DNA of 28,940 nucleotides from a virus: positions 1 through 28,940 of the IMG/VR virus record IMGVR_UViG_3300031801_000012; one strand, 5' to 3'. Positions 6,884 through 14,490 of this stretch are shown here, in pieces. The notes beneath the pieces are model-generated. The model saw nothing but the letters and a program-made list of their open reading frames with translations, was not told the DNA's origin and ran no database searches. Made by a program: the position numbers and the translations under genes. Each line of letters starts with the position of its first letter. Position 1 is the first letter of the stretch.

Positions 6884-6902
6884 AACCGATGAAGGGGTTA
6901 GA
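6881..6902. promoter_or_regulatory. Dyad over the promoter start: candidate operator
   Basis: TCTAACC at 6881-6887 is perfectly complementary to GGTTAGA at 6896-6902, with an 8-base spacer. The left arm overlaps the proposed -10 and the right arm covers part of the Shine-Dalgarno region (GAAGGGG, 6891-6897). It is placed to act as a repressor site or, if transcription starts further upstream, as an RNA hairpin that hides the ribosome site. Confidence 0.35.
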
Positions 6903-6907
6903 CTATT

Positions 6908-7078
6908 ATGTCATATATGAACATCGGTGATCCGATTCAGGAAAATTTTCAGGGAGCAGACCGAGACAAGCCTGTCAAAAACAAGCGACGAGTTTGGAAA
7001 CGACAAAGACGCAAAGAAACCGAACAGAAAAAACGTAATCGAACTGGTAAGCTCAAACCCGCAGCAAAGAAGAAGTAA
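6908..7078 (+). CDS. Very basic 56-residue protein
   Basis: This short gene begins at ATG 6908, about 10 bases after GAAGGGG, and its TAA overlaps the next ATG (TAATG). The first 20 residues are neutral to acidic (MSYMNIGDPIQENFQGAD), and the rest is dominated by Lys, Arg and Gln (VWKRQRRKETEQKKRNR, ending PAAKKK). It has no cysteines and no hydrophobic core, so it is probably disordered or helical on binding nucleic acid. Coupling to the protease/scaffold gene suggests a head-assembly role, such as a DNA-associated or scaffold-associated peptide. That is inference; I recognise no family. Confidence 0.7.
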   Translation: MSYMNIGDPIQENFQGADRDKPVKNKRRVWKRQRRKETEQKKRNRTGKLKPAAKKK

Positions 7079-8376
7079 TGCGATTTAAGAAACCCATTGT
7101 AACCACCGGGGTCTATTCTATTCCGGGCGATACTTCCCGAAAGGTTGAAGTAACTGAGAATCGACTAAGTCACTGGGCTTCACAATTCGAGAAGATGAAA
7201 AAGGCGGGAATTTCTGTTCCTGCTCCTTGGAACCACAGCAAAGAAGCCTTTCCCATGTCCATAGGTGATGATGGGACACTTCCTCGAAGTGATATCAATG
7301 CAGGTTGGTGGGACAGGGTCTGGGTAGAAAATAATACTCTCTGGGGGGAAGTTGATGTTCCCTCAAACGAGGATGCAGTTAAGATTGGTACTAACGTAAA
7401 AGAATCTTCCATCTACGTTCGTCCTTCTTTTGTTGACGGGGCAGGCAATGAATGGAAAGATTCCTTAATGCACATTGCCTTGGTAACTCATCCCGTTGAG
7501 AACGGACAAGGAAATTTTGAGCCAGTTGAACAAGGGCTGGCCTTGGCAATGTCACAATTAACGGAGCCACTATCAATGGCATCACCACAACCAGCAGAAG
7601 AACAACTCAACGCAACTGACAACGTAGGCCCCGGAGAGTCCAAGGATTCGCAGCAGCAGGGCCTCCAAGGAATGCTGGAACTTCTTAGATCCCTACAAAT
7701 CGATTTACCTGAAGATACAAATGAAGTAAATTTTATGGAGAGACTGATGGTCGCTCTTCGACAGAAGAAAGCTTCAGAACAACCCGATGATCAATCTGTA
7801 ACTACACCACCGGAGGGAGCAAAAGAACAACCTGCTCCAGTTGCTATGTCACAAGAAAAGAAAAGCGAAGTTCAAGAAGAGGAAGTCACCCTTTCTCACG
7901 AAGAGCAGGTAGGGGAAGAGGTTGTTATGTCTCACCCGAAATTTAAGGCTGCAAGTCAGACGATCACTTTTCTTCTGAACCATATTGGTCAGCAGGAGAA
8001 GAACGGACTGGCTGACCGTCGTAACAATCTGGTTGCGACCGGGAAAGTTACCGAAGCTTACGCCTCAGAGCATCTTGATCCCTCGATTGGATCTTTCCAG
8101 ATGTCCTTTGGCGACAATGGTAGTCCCGAAGTTTGTGCAGCATCACAAATCATGGATGCCTTGGAGTCAGCCCCGTCCCTTACAACGGGTGTTCTTGGCA
8201 GGAGTGCTCATGACAATGAGTCCTTGCAGAAGATCGCTCTGGCGATGTCCCAGTCGGGCATTGAGGGTCTTCCGGTTGGCTTTGGCTATCAGGAAGAGGA
8301 ACTGGAGTCTGAGGATGGGCGAACTGCTGACGAGATCGCCATCGACTTCTTAAAAAACACGGGCCACGACGCATAG
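7078..8376 (+). CDS. Capsid maturation protease fused to scaffold-like region
   Basis: This 432-residue protein precedes the decoration and capsid genes, where a head protease/scaffold is expected. Residues 1 to about 150 look like a Mu gpI-type or related prohead protease: WNHSKEA (H53), VKESSIYVRPSF (S110/S111) and MHIALVTHPV (H132) are the likely catalytic histidine, serine and conserved segment. Residues from about 165 to 285 are Gln/Glu-rich, low complexity and probably a coil (EEQLN, QQQGLQGMLELL, KKSEVQEEEV), typical of a scaffold. The C-terminus is helical and acidic. It would line the procapsid and then be cleaved. Which serine is catalytic cannot be decided by eye. Confidence 0.82.
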   Translation: MRFKKPIVTTGVYSIPGDTSRKVEVTENRLSHWASQFEKMKKAGISVPAPWNHSKEAFPMSIGDDGTLPRSDINAGWWDRVWVENNTLWGEVDVPSNEDAVKIGTNVKESSIYVRPSFVDGAGNEWKDSLMHIALVTHPVENGQGNFEPVEQGLALAMSQLTEPLSMASPQPAEEQLNATDNVGPGESKDSQQQGLQGMLELLRSLQIDLPEDTNEVNFMERLMVALRQKKASEQPDDQSVTTPPEGAKEQPAPVAMSQEKKSEVQEEEVTLSHEEQVGEEVVMSHPKFKAASQTITFLLNHIGQQEKNGLADRRNNLVATGKVTEAYASEHLDPSIGSFQMSFGDNGSPEVCAASQIMDALESAPSLTTGVLGRSAHDNESLQKIALAMSQSGIEGLPVGFGYQEEELESEDGRTADEIAIDFLKNTGHDA

Positions 8377-8388
8377 CCCAAACTTTAC

Positions 8389-8403
8389 TCCCCTTTAAGG
8401 GGA
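8389..8403 (+). other. Small GC hairpin ahead of the decoration gene
   Basis: TCCCC at 8389-8393 pairs with GGGGA at 8399-8403 around TTTAA. It lies between the protease stop and the AAAGGA ribosome site of the decoration gene. No T-run follows, so it is more likely an mRNA-processing or stability element than a terminator. Confidence 0.35.
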
Positions 8404-8417
8404 AAGGAAAATAGACA

Positions 8418-9254
8418 ATGTCGTTTGAATTTACAGGTGCATTTGGTCTTCCTTCAGTACAAGCTGCCTTGGAGACCAGTGAAAACGTATTTTGGTGGGG
8501 TCGGTTTGAGCAAGAGGCGTTCATCGGTTCCTTGATTGATGGTTCTGCACGAGATTCTCAGAACAGCATTACTGACGTTCTTCGTCCCGGTCTTCTAATG
8601 GGTAAGATCACTGCTTCAGGCAAGCTGAAGGAATGGTCTCCCGCCGCTGTTGACGGTACGCAAGACGTTTACGGTGTTCTTGGGTACTCCCAGAAGATGC
8701 AGCGACTCGGTGCTAATGCTGATCGTTGGCTAGGGTGGATCTACACTTGGGGATTTATCAAGGCAGAGCGTATTCTTCTCGGTGGTGCAAGCAACTTTGG
8801 CATCGACCAGACTGTTGGTGGGGTGAGTTATGAGCATCTCATTCGCGCTCAAGTTCACAACCGATTCACTTTCAACGATCAGTTGGAAGGGAACAACTTT
8901 GGTGGAATCCGAAGCGTAGTTGCCAAGACTACGGATTACACAGTTACAGCAGCGGATCACGATACTCTCTTCACCACTCGTGGTGCTGCGGGTGCGGTCA
9001 ACTTTACCCTTCCCACGACTGCGTTGGCTGGGCTTCGTTATCGCTTCATTGCTGTTGCAGATCAGAATCTGACAGTAACCGCAGGAACTGCGGATACGAT
9101 GGTCACCGCGAATGACGCTGCTGCTGATTCGGTTGCCTTCTCCACTTCCTCCGAAAAGATCGGTGGCAGTTTTGAAGTCTTCGGAGATGGAACGTCATGG
9201 CTGGTTGTCACCCATATACCGCAGGATGGGCATACCATAACAGTTGCTACTTAA
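8418..9254 (+). CDS. Head decoration protein (lambda D-like) with extra C-terminal beta-domain
   Basis: This 278-residue protein is over twice the length of lambda D (about 110 residues). Residues about 52-150 match the decoration-protein pattern, including DVLRPGLLMGKITASGKLKE followed by DGTQDVYGVLG. Residues about 172-265 form a second, Thr/Ala-rich beta-domain (TDYTVTAADHDTLF, FTLPTTALAGLRYRF, LTVTAGTADTM), similar in layout to a segment of the fibre-like protein at 11436. The first domain would bind the capsid surface at its symmetry axes and stabilise the head; the second probably projects outward. The gene sits directly upstream of the major capsid gene, as D does before E. Confidence 0.88.
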   Translation: MSFEFTGAFGLPSVQAALETSENVFWWGRFEQEAFIGSLIDGSARDSQNSITDVLRPGLLMGKITASGKLKEWSPAAVDGTQDVYGVLGYSQKMQRLGANADRWLGWIYTWGFIKAERILLGGASNFGIDQTVGGVSYEHLIRAQVHNRFTFNDQLEGNNFGGIRSVVAKTTDYTVTAADHDTLFTTRGAAGAVNFTLPTTALAGLRYRFIAVADQNLTVTAGTADTMVTANDAAADSVAFSTSSEKIGGSFEVFGDGTSWLVVTHIPQDGHTITVAT

Positions 9255-9299
9255 TAACGAGTACTTAACCATAGTTCTGTCCGCACAAAGGAAAATCTA

Positions 9300-10457
9300 A
9301 TGGCAGGCGAAATCACTATTCAACAATTGATGCAAACTCCCGTAATCACGCGAGTGGTTTCGCGCATCAAGACCCCGATGACGCTCATGCAGAGCTTCTT
9401 CAAAATGCTTCCGGGTCAGGCTGCTACGCAGCAGGTTTCCGGTCGCTATCTTGGTTGGGATATCTTTGACAAGACTCGTCTGATCGCTGAAGGTCGTGCT
9501 CCCGGTACTGGGCCTTCCACGGTTCAACGTAAGGCAGTCGGTCATGTGAGTGCGGTAGCTTATCGCTCTCACGAAAAGATCACCATGCTTCACGAAGAGA
9601 TTTTCCGTACTCGTCCTCTGGGACAGCAGTTCGGTATCGTCGATGTGAACGGGCAAAACTACGTCAACCGTCAGTTGGAATACATGACTCAGCGATTCCG
9701 CAATTCGCGTGAGTTTATGATTTCCCGACTGCTGCGTGGTGGTTTTGGTGTTCTTCAGTCTGGCGAAAGCTGGATTCCGGTTGAGAAGGGTGCTGGTACG
9801 TTCGATGTGGACTACGGTATTCCCGCTACCAATCTGGATCAGCTTGACATGGGTACAGGCAGCGACATCATCGATGCTTCATGGGCATTGGCAGGCACTG
9901 ATGTTATTGCTCACATTCTCAAGGTCAACAAGGCGATGGAACGACAGAATGGTCGTCCTCTTCGTCATGTCTGGATCAACAGCACGACGTTCGAGCTACT
10001 GTTGAGCAACACTTCACTCCAGAATGTGGCTGGTACTGCGTATCGTATCTTCGATTCGCTGACTGCCCGCAACATGAAGAGTGAAGAAGGCATTCCTGAT
10101 AGTGGCTTTGATGTCGTCTTCCGTGGTCTTCCGCTTCAGACCTTCCATGTCTATGACGGGGTTTTGAATATCAATCAGACCGTGGATAGTGATACAGGTG
10201 CTAACAGCAGCCTGTTCATTCCTGACAACGTCGCAGTGTTCATGCCCGATCCCGCCCCGGATTGGATTGGATACATTAGTGCTTCCGAGTTCGTGAAAGA
10301 AAACATCATGGACAATGGTAAGCAGGTCTTCGGATTCCATAGTTGGACGACCAACGTGATCGATCCCGCTGGTGTAGAGCTAAAGATGATCGACAACGGT
10401 CTTCCGGTTCTCTACGTTCCGAAGTGTATCGCTTACGGAACAGTCATTGGCTTCTAA
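9300..10457 (+). CDS. Major capsid protein (lambda gpE family)
   Basis: This 385-residue protein is of normal length for the lambda E-type capsid family (HK97 fold). The N-terminal arm (ITIQQLMQTPVITRVVSRIK) is followed by the family's typical EGR-APG region (LIAEGRAPGTGP), and the C-terminal half has the segment MPDPAPDWIGYISASEF and a final WTTN.IDPAGVELKMIDNGLPVLY. It would form the icosahedral shell with the upstream decoration protein. The ribosome site is AAAGGAAAA. A strong intrinsic terminator about 30 bases downstream probably ends the head transcript, which would raise the relative amount of this most abundant protein. Confidence 0.93.
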   Translation: MAGEITIQQLMQTPVITRVVSRIKTPMTLMQSFFKMLPGQAATQQVSGRYLGWDIFDKTRLIAEGRAPGTGPSTVQRKAVGHVSAVAYRSHEKITMLHEEIFRTRPLGQQFGIVDVNGQNYVNRQLEYMTQRFRNSREFMISRLLRGGFGVLQSGESWIPVEKGAGTFDVDYGIPATNLDQLDMGTGSDIIDASWALAGTDVIAHILKVNKAMERQNGRPLRHVWINSTTFELLLSNTSLQNVAGTAYRIFDSLTARNMKSEEGIPDSGFDVVFRGLPLQTFHVYDGVLNINQTVDSDTGANSSLFIPDNVAVFMPDPAPDWIGYISASEFVKENIMDNGKQVFGFHSWTTNVIDPAGVELKMIDNGLPVLYVPKCIAYGTVIGF

Positions 10458-10484
10458 CGAAGTCCACTGGAAAATGTTGCAAAG

Positions 10485-10522
10485 ACGGGCTACGGGCCTC
10501 TGTTGTCCGTAGCCCGTTTTTT
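10485..10522 (+). terminator. Intrinsic terminator after the major capsid gene
   Basis: ACGGGCTACGG (10485-10495) and CCGTAGCCCGT (10507-10517) form a perfect 11-bp stem with an 11-base loop, followed by a run of six T (10517-10522). This is a textbook Rho-independent terminator in the plus direction, placed between the capsid gene and the rest of the virion operon. No clear promoter was found just downstream, so partial read-through may feed the tail genes. Confidence 0.9.
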
Positions 10523-10526
10523 GTAA

Positions 10527-10841
10527 ATGATTATGAAATTCCTAGCCTTTGCAGTTTTACCGACACTTCTCGCTGCTGCGGATTCCTTCGCCAACTTTGA
10601 CTGGGGAACTGTAAGTGCAACGGGATTGCTTGGTTGGTATCTTTGGTACACAACGAAAGTCATCTTTCCCAAGCACGACGATCTCATGATGTCCATGCAG
10701 GATCGCTGTGCAGAAGAGCTTCTTCAGCAGCGTACTCACTACGAGGGACTGATGTCTGAGATGCACGACAGGCACACTGAACAACATGGAGAATTGTTAG
10801 AGGCTTTGGAGAAGATTGTTGATAAACTAGAGGGAGAGTAG
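10527..10841 (+). CDS. Small membrane protein with coiled-coil tail
   Basis: About 104 residues. The N-terminus is hydrophobic (FLAFAVLPTLLAAADS), a second hydrophobic stretch follows (GLLGWYLWYTTKVIF), and the remaining 55 residues are a charged helix rich in His, Glu and Gln (LLQQRTHYEGLMSEMHDRH), probably a coiled coil. The ATG lies only four bases after the terminator T-run, with no recognisable ribosome site; ATG 10533 is an equal alternative. The layout resembles holin-like or membrane-accessory proteins carried among phage virion genes. The lack of a start signal suggests weak or unusual translation. Confidence 0.65.
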   Translation: MIMKFLAFAVLPTLLAAADSFANFDWGTVSATGLLGWYLWYTTKVIFPKHDDLMMSMQDRCAEELLQQRTHYEGLMSEMHDRHTEQHGELLEALEKIVDKLEGE

Positions 10842-10842
10842 T

Positions 10843-10995
10843 ATGGGTGCTGTTGTTCGTCTTCTTTTATGCGAAGCATGCGATGAGCATTACGAAGTAA
10901 GATACATGATGGTCGGTGACGACCTAGAACCGCTGGAAGAATTCATTGGGGATAGCTGCCCCACCTGTTACCAGAAAGATAAGGAACCTGAATAA
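10843..10995 (+). CDS. 50-residue zinc-ribbon-like protein
   Basis: A short gene behind a strong site (GAGGGAGAG). The protein has two CxxC pairs: C10-E-A-C13 and C39-P-T-C42, about 26 residues apart, the spacing of a small zinc ribbon. The middle is acidic. It starts one base after the previous stop and its own TAA overlaps the next ATG (TAATG), so it is tightly coupled to both neighbours. Such mini zinc ribbons can bind nucleic acid or a partner protein. The specific role is unknown. Confidence 0.7.
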   Translation: MGAVVRLLLCEACDEHYEVRYMMVGDDLEPLEEFIGDSCPTCYQKDKEPE

Positions 10996-11423
10996 TGGCA
11001 GGCGTTACTAACCGAGGAAAATTCAACATCTTGAACCATGTATTCCGTGGTGTCACACTCCCCTCCAACTACTATATATTTTTGGTCTCAGACACACCGA
11101 CTGAGGACACTGACACTCTTGGGCAGTTGACTGAGGTTAATGTGGCTGCTGGGGAAGTAGCACTCCCAACTGGGGGCAGCGACGGCATAGCTTCGTTTGA
11201 CACTATTACAGAAACTGACAGTTCAACGGATAATGCCATCATTCAAATCAAGAACTGTGTTTTTGCGGGGCCAATTGTCGCAGCTACTCATGCAGTAATG
11301 GTAGATGGTACTACTACGGGCGACGATGTCTGGGCTTTCTGGAGCTTGGGTGGGGCAACAACGGTCAGTACAGGACAAAATCTTACCCTTCAGGATCTTC
11401 AAATCAACCTCCAAGAATCCTAA
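10995..11423 (+). CDS. Probable virion structural protein
   Basis: This 142-residue protein is rich in Thr, Ala, Val and Gly with alternating beta-strand patterns (YYIFLVSDTPTEDTDTLG, AIIQIKNCVFAGPIVAATH) and no signal or membrane segment. It precedes a fibre-like protein and shares the T/G/A-rich style of the neighbouring virion proteins. I would expect a small beta-sandwich virion protein, perhaps a fibre-attachment or minor head protein. No specific family is recognised. Confidence 0.7.
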   Translation: MAGVTNRGKFNILNHVFRGVTLPSNYYIFLVSDTPTEDTDTLGQLTEVNVAAGEVALPTGGSDGIASFDTITETDSSTDNAIIQIKNCVFAGPIVAATHAVMVDGTTTGDDVWAFWSLGGATTVSTGQNLTLQDLQINLQES

Positions 11424-11435
11424 TGGGGGGCGATA

Positions 11436-12479
11436 ATGGCGAATGAATTCCTTGTTGCTGACAGGGTGAAGGAGACCAGTACGGAGACTGGGACTGGAGC
11501 CTTCACATTAGCTGGCGCAGTTACGGGCTACCAGTCCTTTGCCATAGTAGGTGATGGTAACTACACCTACTATGTCATAGAGGATGGTACATGGTGGGAG
11601 ACCGGGATAGGTCTCTACACTTCCTCTGGAACCACCCTTACCAGAACCGCAGTCATTGCATCCAGCGGAGGTGGTGGAAGTTCAGCCAATACTGCGGTCA
11701 ACTGGGGTGCAGGGTCTAAGAACGTCTTCTGTACCGGGCCTGCGCCCACTCACTGGCCTTCGACCACCATTAAAACCTCGGATGCCACCCTTACTGCGCG
11801 GGAACACACAGTATTAGTGGATTCGGGATCGGGGGCGGTCACTATTACTCTTCCTGATGCTGCTGCTGCGACTTTGGGTCGTCGTTACATGATCAAGAAG
11901 ATCAACACGGGTACTCTTTCAATTACCATTGCCACGGGCGCGGGAAACATTGATCACGCCTCATCCCAGAAGCTTTACCTTCAGGGAGACTGCTACGAGT
12001 TGGCCTGTGCTCACACTGGGTCTGGTTTTGAGTGGATTGCTCTCTCTCGACAACTCAAGGCACATTCTGCCTCACTGATCCAGACAAGTGCTCAGAGTCC
12101 CTCGGGAAGTGCTGCATTTACCTGCACCTTTGAGTCGGTGGAGTTTGAATACGGGGCAGATGGAGATGTCAGCAATAACTATATCGACATTCAACGAGCA
12201 GGAGTCTACGACTGCTTTGCATTTCTGAGTCTTGACAACATTAGTAGTGGTGCGTGTTTTGTCTACGTTTCTGTTGATGGGACAGCTTTAGCCCAAGCAA
12301 AAGCAGTCGGTTCTGGAAGTGTCACCGGGAATAACTATATCTCGGGAAGTGTTCTGCTGGACTTAGCTGCTGGTGCCAAGATTCGTTGCCTTGGTTATCA
12401 TCAGGAAATGGGCGGTGTTAGCACTATTGTTTCTACTACGAGACTTCAGTCGAGGCTGCAAGTTAGCGAAGTTCTCTAG
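11436..12479 (+). CDS. Fibre-like virion protein with C1q/TNF-like end
   Basis: This 347-residue protein has three parts. Residues 1-100 carry a module common in phage tail or decoration proteins: DRVKETSTETGTG, WWETGIGLYTSSGTTLTRT and NWGAGSKNVFCTGPA. Residues about 117-205 are a beta-domain (AREHTVLVDSGSGAVTITLP, RRYMIKKINTGTLSITIA, EWIAL) similar in layout to the C-terminal domain of the decoration protein. The last 135 residues resemble a C1q/TNF-type jelly roll (AGVYDCFAFLSLDN, VSVDGTALAQAK, VLLDLAAGAKIRCLGYHQ). It is probably a trimeric surface or tail fibre for host contact. Receptor and exact position in the virion are unknown. Confidence 0.78.
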   Translation: MANEFLVADRVKETSTETGTGAFTLAGAVTGYQSFAIVGDGNYTYYVIEDGTWWETGIGLYTSSGTTLTRTAVIASSGGGGSSANTAVNWGAGSKNVFCTGPAPTHWPSTTIKTSDATLTAREHTVLVDSGSGAVTITLPDAAAATLGRRYMIKKINTGTLSITIATGAGNIDHASSQKLYLQGDCYELACAHTGSGFEWIALSRQLKAHSASLIQTSAQSPSGSAAFTCTFESVEFEYGADGDVSNNYIDIQRAGVYDCFAFLSLDNISSGACFVYVSVDGTALAQAKAVGSGSVTGNNYISGSVLLDLAAGAKIRCLGYHQEMGGVSTIVSTTRLQSRLQVSEVL

Positions 12480-12488
12480 GATAGGGCC

Positions 12489-13598
12489 ATGTACGGAAAC
12501 CAACCCTATTCATCTGCCCCCTACGCTGATGTTCTTGTTACAGTAGCACCAGATATTGAGGTAACCCCAAGTGCGGTAACCGCAGTAGCCAGCACTGTAG
12601 CCCCGACCGTAGTCCTTGGTAGCCTTTCAGTAACCCCGTCTGCTGCCACAGCAGTGGCTGCTTCCGTAGCTCCAACACTAGTCTTTAATGGCTTTTCAAT
12701 GACCCCGGCTGCTTCGACAGCAGTCGTCAGTTCGGTAGCTCCAACACTACTCTTTGGCAGTTTATCGACCACTCCTGCTGCTGTAACAGCGGTAGCCAGT
12801 AGCGTGGCTCCCACCCTGTTGTTCGGAAGTCTTAGTGTGACTCCTTCCGCAACAACCGCTGTTGCAAGTGTTCAAGGCCCGGATATTGCTCTTACGACCC
12901 TAGCAAGCACTGCGGTCGCAAGTACCGTGGCTCCAACAGTTGTGTTTGGAAGCCTGTCGGTAACGCCCTCTGCTACGACTGCGGTTGCAAGCACTGTGGC
13001 TCCCACGGGCCTAATAACTGTTTCTCCCACTGAAGTGACGATGGTCGGAGCGACAGTCGCCCCCACAGTAGCTTTGAGTAGTATTACTCTCACCCCCTCC
13101 GCAGTAACAAGTGTTGCAAGTTCTGTTGCTCCATCTGTAGTTCTCGGGAGCATGACAGTAACGCCTTCCTCAGCCACTGCGGTTGCAAGCTCTGTTGCCC
13201 CGACTGTGGTCTTCGGGTCTGTGTCGGTAACGCCTTCAGCAACTACGGCAATTGCAGCAAGCGTAGACCCAACAGTAGTCTTTGGGTCGGTCTCCATAAC
13301 CCCCTCTGCTGTAACTTCTGTTGCTGCTTCGGTATTGGGCCATGTAGATTTTTACGTTCCTGTTAGAATAACTTGCGTAGCAGAGGCGGTTATTGGTCTC
13401 GTACTGATTACGAAGCCCGGAATAGACCCCTCCTTAATGAAACCCAAACTTGATGAAGACGAGTCCAAAAATGCCCTTTTTACTTTTCTCAAACCCAGTC
13501 TTGGAAATAGCCGGGCAGGTAGCACTGATCCACAACTTGCAATTGAGCATATAAATGTGTCAGGGTTTGTCGCTGAATCACTAGACAACGAGGCTTAA
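12489..13598 (+). CDS. Protein of about twelve 23-residue Val/Thr/Ser/Ala-rich repeats
   Basis: Of 369 residues, about 25-288 are tandem copies of a 23-residue unit whose consensus begins VTPSAVTAVASSVAPTVVFG. The N-terminal 24 residues (YGNQPYSSAPYADVL) and the C-terminal 80 residues (IDPSLMKPKLDEDESKNALF onward) are not repeated. The unit alternates small hydrophobic and hydroxylated residues with Pro at two fixed positions, which suits short beta-hairpins or a beta-solenoid. Position among virion genes suggests an extended fibre or surface adhesive component. Similar Ala/Thr/Val repeats are known in predicted phage proteins, but their role is not established. The ribosome site is weak (AGG). 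Confidence 0.8.
   Translation: MYGNQPYSSAPYADVLVTVAPDIEVTPSAVTAVASTVAPTVVLGSLSVTPSAATAVAASVAPTLVFNGFSMTPAASTAVVSSVAPTLLFGSLSTTPAAVTAVASSVAPTLLFGSLSVTPSATTAVASVQGPDIALTTLASTAVASTVAPTVVFGSLSVTPSATTAVASTVAPTGLITVSPTEVTMVGATVAPTVALSSITLTPSAVTSVASSVAPSVVLGSMTVTPSSATAVASSVAPTVVFGSVSVTPSATTAIAASVDPTVVFGSVSITPSAVTSVAASVLGHVDFYVPVRITCVAEAVIGLVLITKPGIDPSLMKPKLDEDESKNALFTFLKPSLGNSRAGSTDPQLAIEHINVSGFVAESLDNEA
12561..13352 (+). repeat. Degenerate 69-bp tandem repeat array (about 12 units)
   Basis: The DNA behind the 23-residue repeats. Units are 69 bp where intact; two near residues 117-157 and one near 158-177 are shortened or altered. Codon choice differs a lot between units (GTA/GTT/GTC/GTG for Val), so this is an old, diverging array and not a recent slippage expansion. 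The strand opposite also stays open over long distances because the repeat rarely yields stop codons. Confidence 0.85.
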
Positions 13599-13600
13599 CT

Positions 13601-13993
13601 ATGTCCAGATCCATTCTTTCCGTAGAAGACCGACGAGTAGATGAAGGCACATCTGCCAAATACACTGCTGGAATTACCGATGAGTCAGAGGAATACATTG
13701 CACTGAGTGATCTCACTGCAATCACTTTGACTCTGTATGACTACGCAACAGGAACCATCATCAACAGTCGAGAAGATCAGGATGTGAAGAATACAAATGA
13801 CGTAGTAATTAGTATTACAGGTCTGCTCACTTGGACAATGAAGCCTGCTGATAACATCATTGTTACAGCAGCAATGCACAAAAATGCTTATGAGAAACAC
13901 GTTGCTCTTTTTGAGTACACATGGGACTCGGGAACCAACGCAGGAAAACATGAACTTGAGTTTGAAGTTCGACAAATCAATAAGGTGACTTAA
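13601..13993 (+). CDS. Probable beta-sandwich virion protein
   Basis: This 130-residue protein has an alternating strand pattern: YIALSDLTAITLTLYDYATG, DVVISITGLLTWTMKPAD and ALFEYTWDSGTNAGKHELEF. The whole sequence fits one immunoglobulin-like or similar beta-domain. It lies directly upstream of the connector gene, with a TAATG overlap. Comparable small Ig-like proteins in phages attach to the capsid or tail. No catalytic motif is present, and I cannot name the family. Confidence 0.72.
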   Translation: MSRSILSVEDRRVDEGTSAKYTAGITDESEEYIALSDLTAITLTLYDYATGTIINSREDQDVKNTNDVVISITGLLTWTMKPADNIIVTAAMHKNAYEKHVALFEYTWDSGTNAGKHELEFEVRQINKVT

Positions 13994-14490
13994 TGGTTGA
14001 AACGCTTGTTTACACCTATACCACTCGGGAAGAGATGGAACGAATTTTCGGGGAGAGTGGAATCTCTCTTCGTTCAGATGACCTTGGCAGCAACCAAGGG
14101 GCCATGCTCGACGAGATCATTGGGGAAGCTACCGAACTGGTGAACTACCACTGTGGCCTGACCTACGAAGAGGAAGACTTGAATGACTCCTATCTTGTCC
14201 GAAGATGGGCAACATGGATCGCCTGCTACTTACTCTCCCAGAGAAGGGGCAACCCCTCAGTATTCTCGGATAAGTACGAGGAAGTTCTTACCATGCTTAC
14301 CGAGATAGCTGACTTCACAAGAATCCTTCCCCGGTTAGCAACCCGAGAAGACCTTACTCCTGCGATGTCTAATCTCCACATTGATGATCGTTTCCGTACC
14401 CATAAGATTCGGGTTCATCCCACGATTTCCACTGGGGGCATATATGGAAAACAGGATCTATCTCCGAGGTTCCCATTTGAATGGCTGTAA
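13993..14490 (+). CDS. Head-tail connector/adaptor protein (gp36/DUF1320-like)
   Basis: This 165-residue, mostly helical protein fits the adaptor family that joins portal to tail. Seen are YTTREEMERIFG at the N-terminus, a middle helix (MLDEIIGEATELVNYHC) and the typical YLVRRWATWIACYLLSQRRG followed by FSDKYEEVLTMLTEI. In such phages the protein forms a ring below the portal. Gene order fits: completion-type proteins follow directly. It overlaps the upstream gene by one base and the downstream one by ten. The portal itself is encoded 7 kb downstream, which is unusual. Confidence 0.75.
   Translation: MVETLVYTYTTREEMERIFGESGISLRSDDLGSNQGAMLDEIIGEATELVNYHCGLTYEEEDLNDSYLVRRWATWIACYLLSQRRGNPSVFSDKYEEVLTMLTEIADFTRILPRLATREDLTPAMSNLHIDDRFRTHKIRVHPTISTGGIYGKQDLSPRFPFEWL

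Noticed and set aside
12521-13297. Two minus-strand frames over the repeat array
   Set aside because: The repeat contains few stop-generating codons in any frame; the sense strand has the coherent operon context.
12561-13352. CRISPR-like repeat array
   Set aside because: The repeats are coding, contiguous, drifted at third positions and have no spacers.
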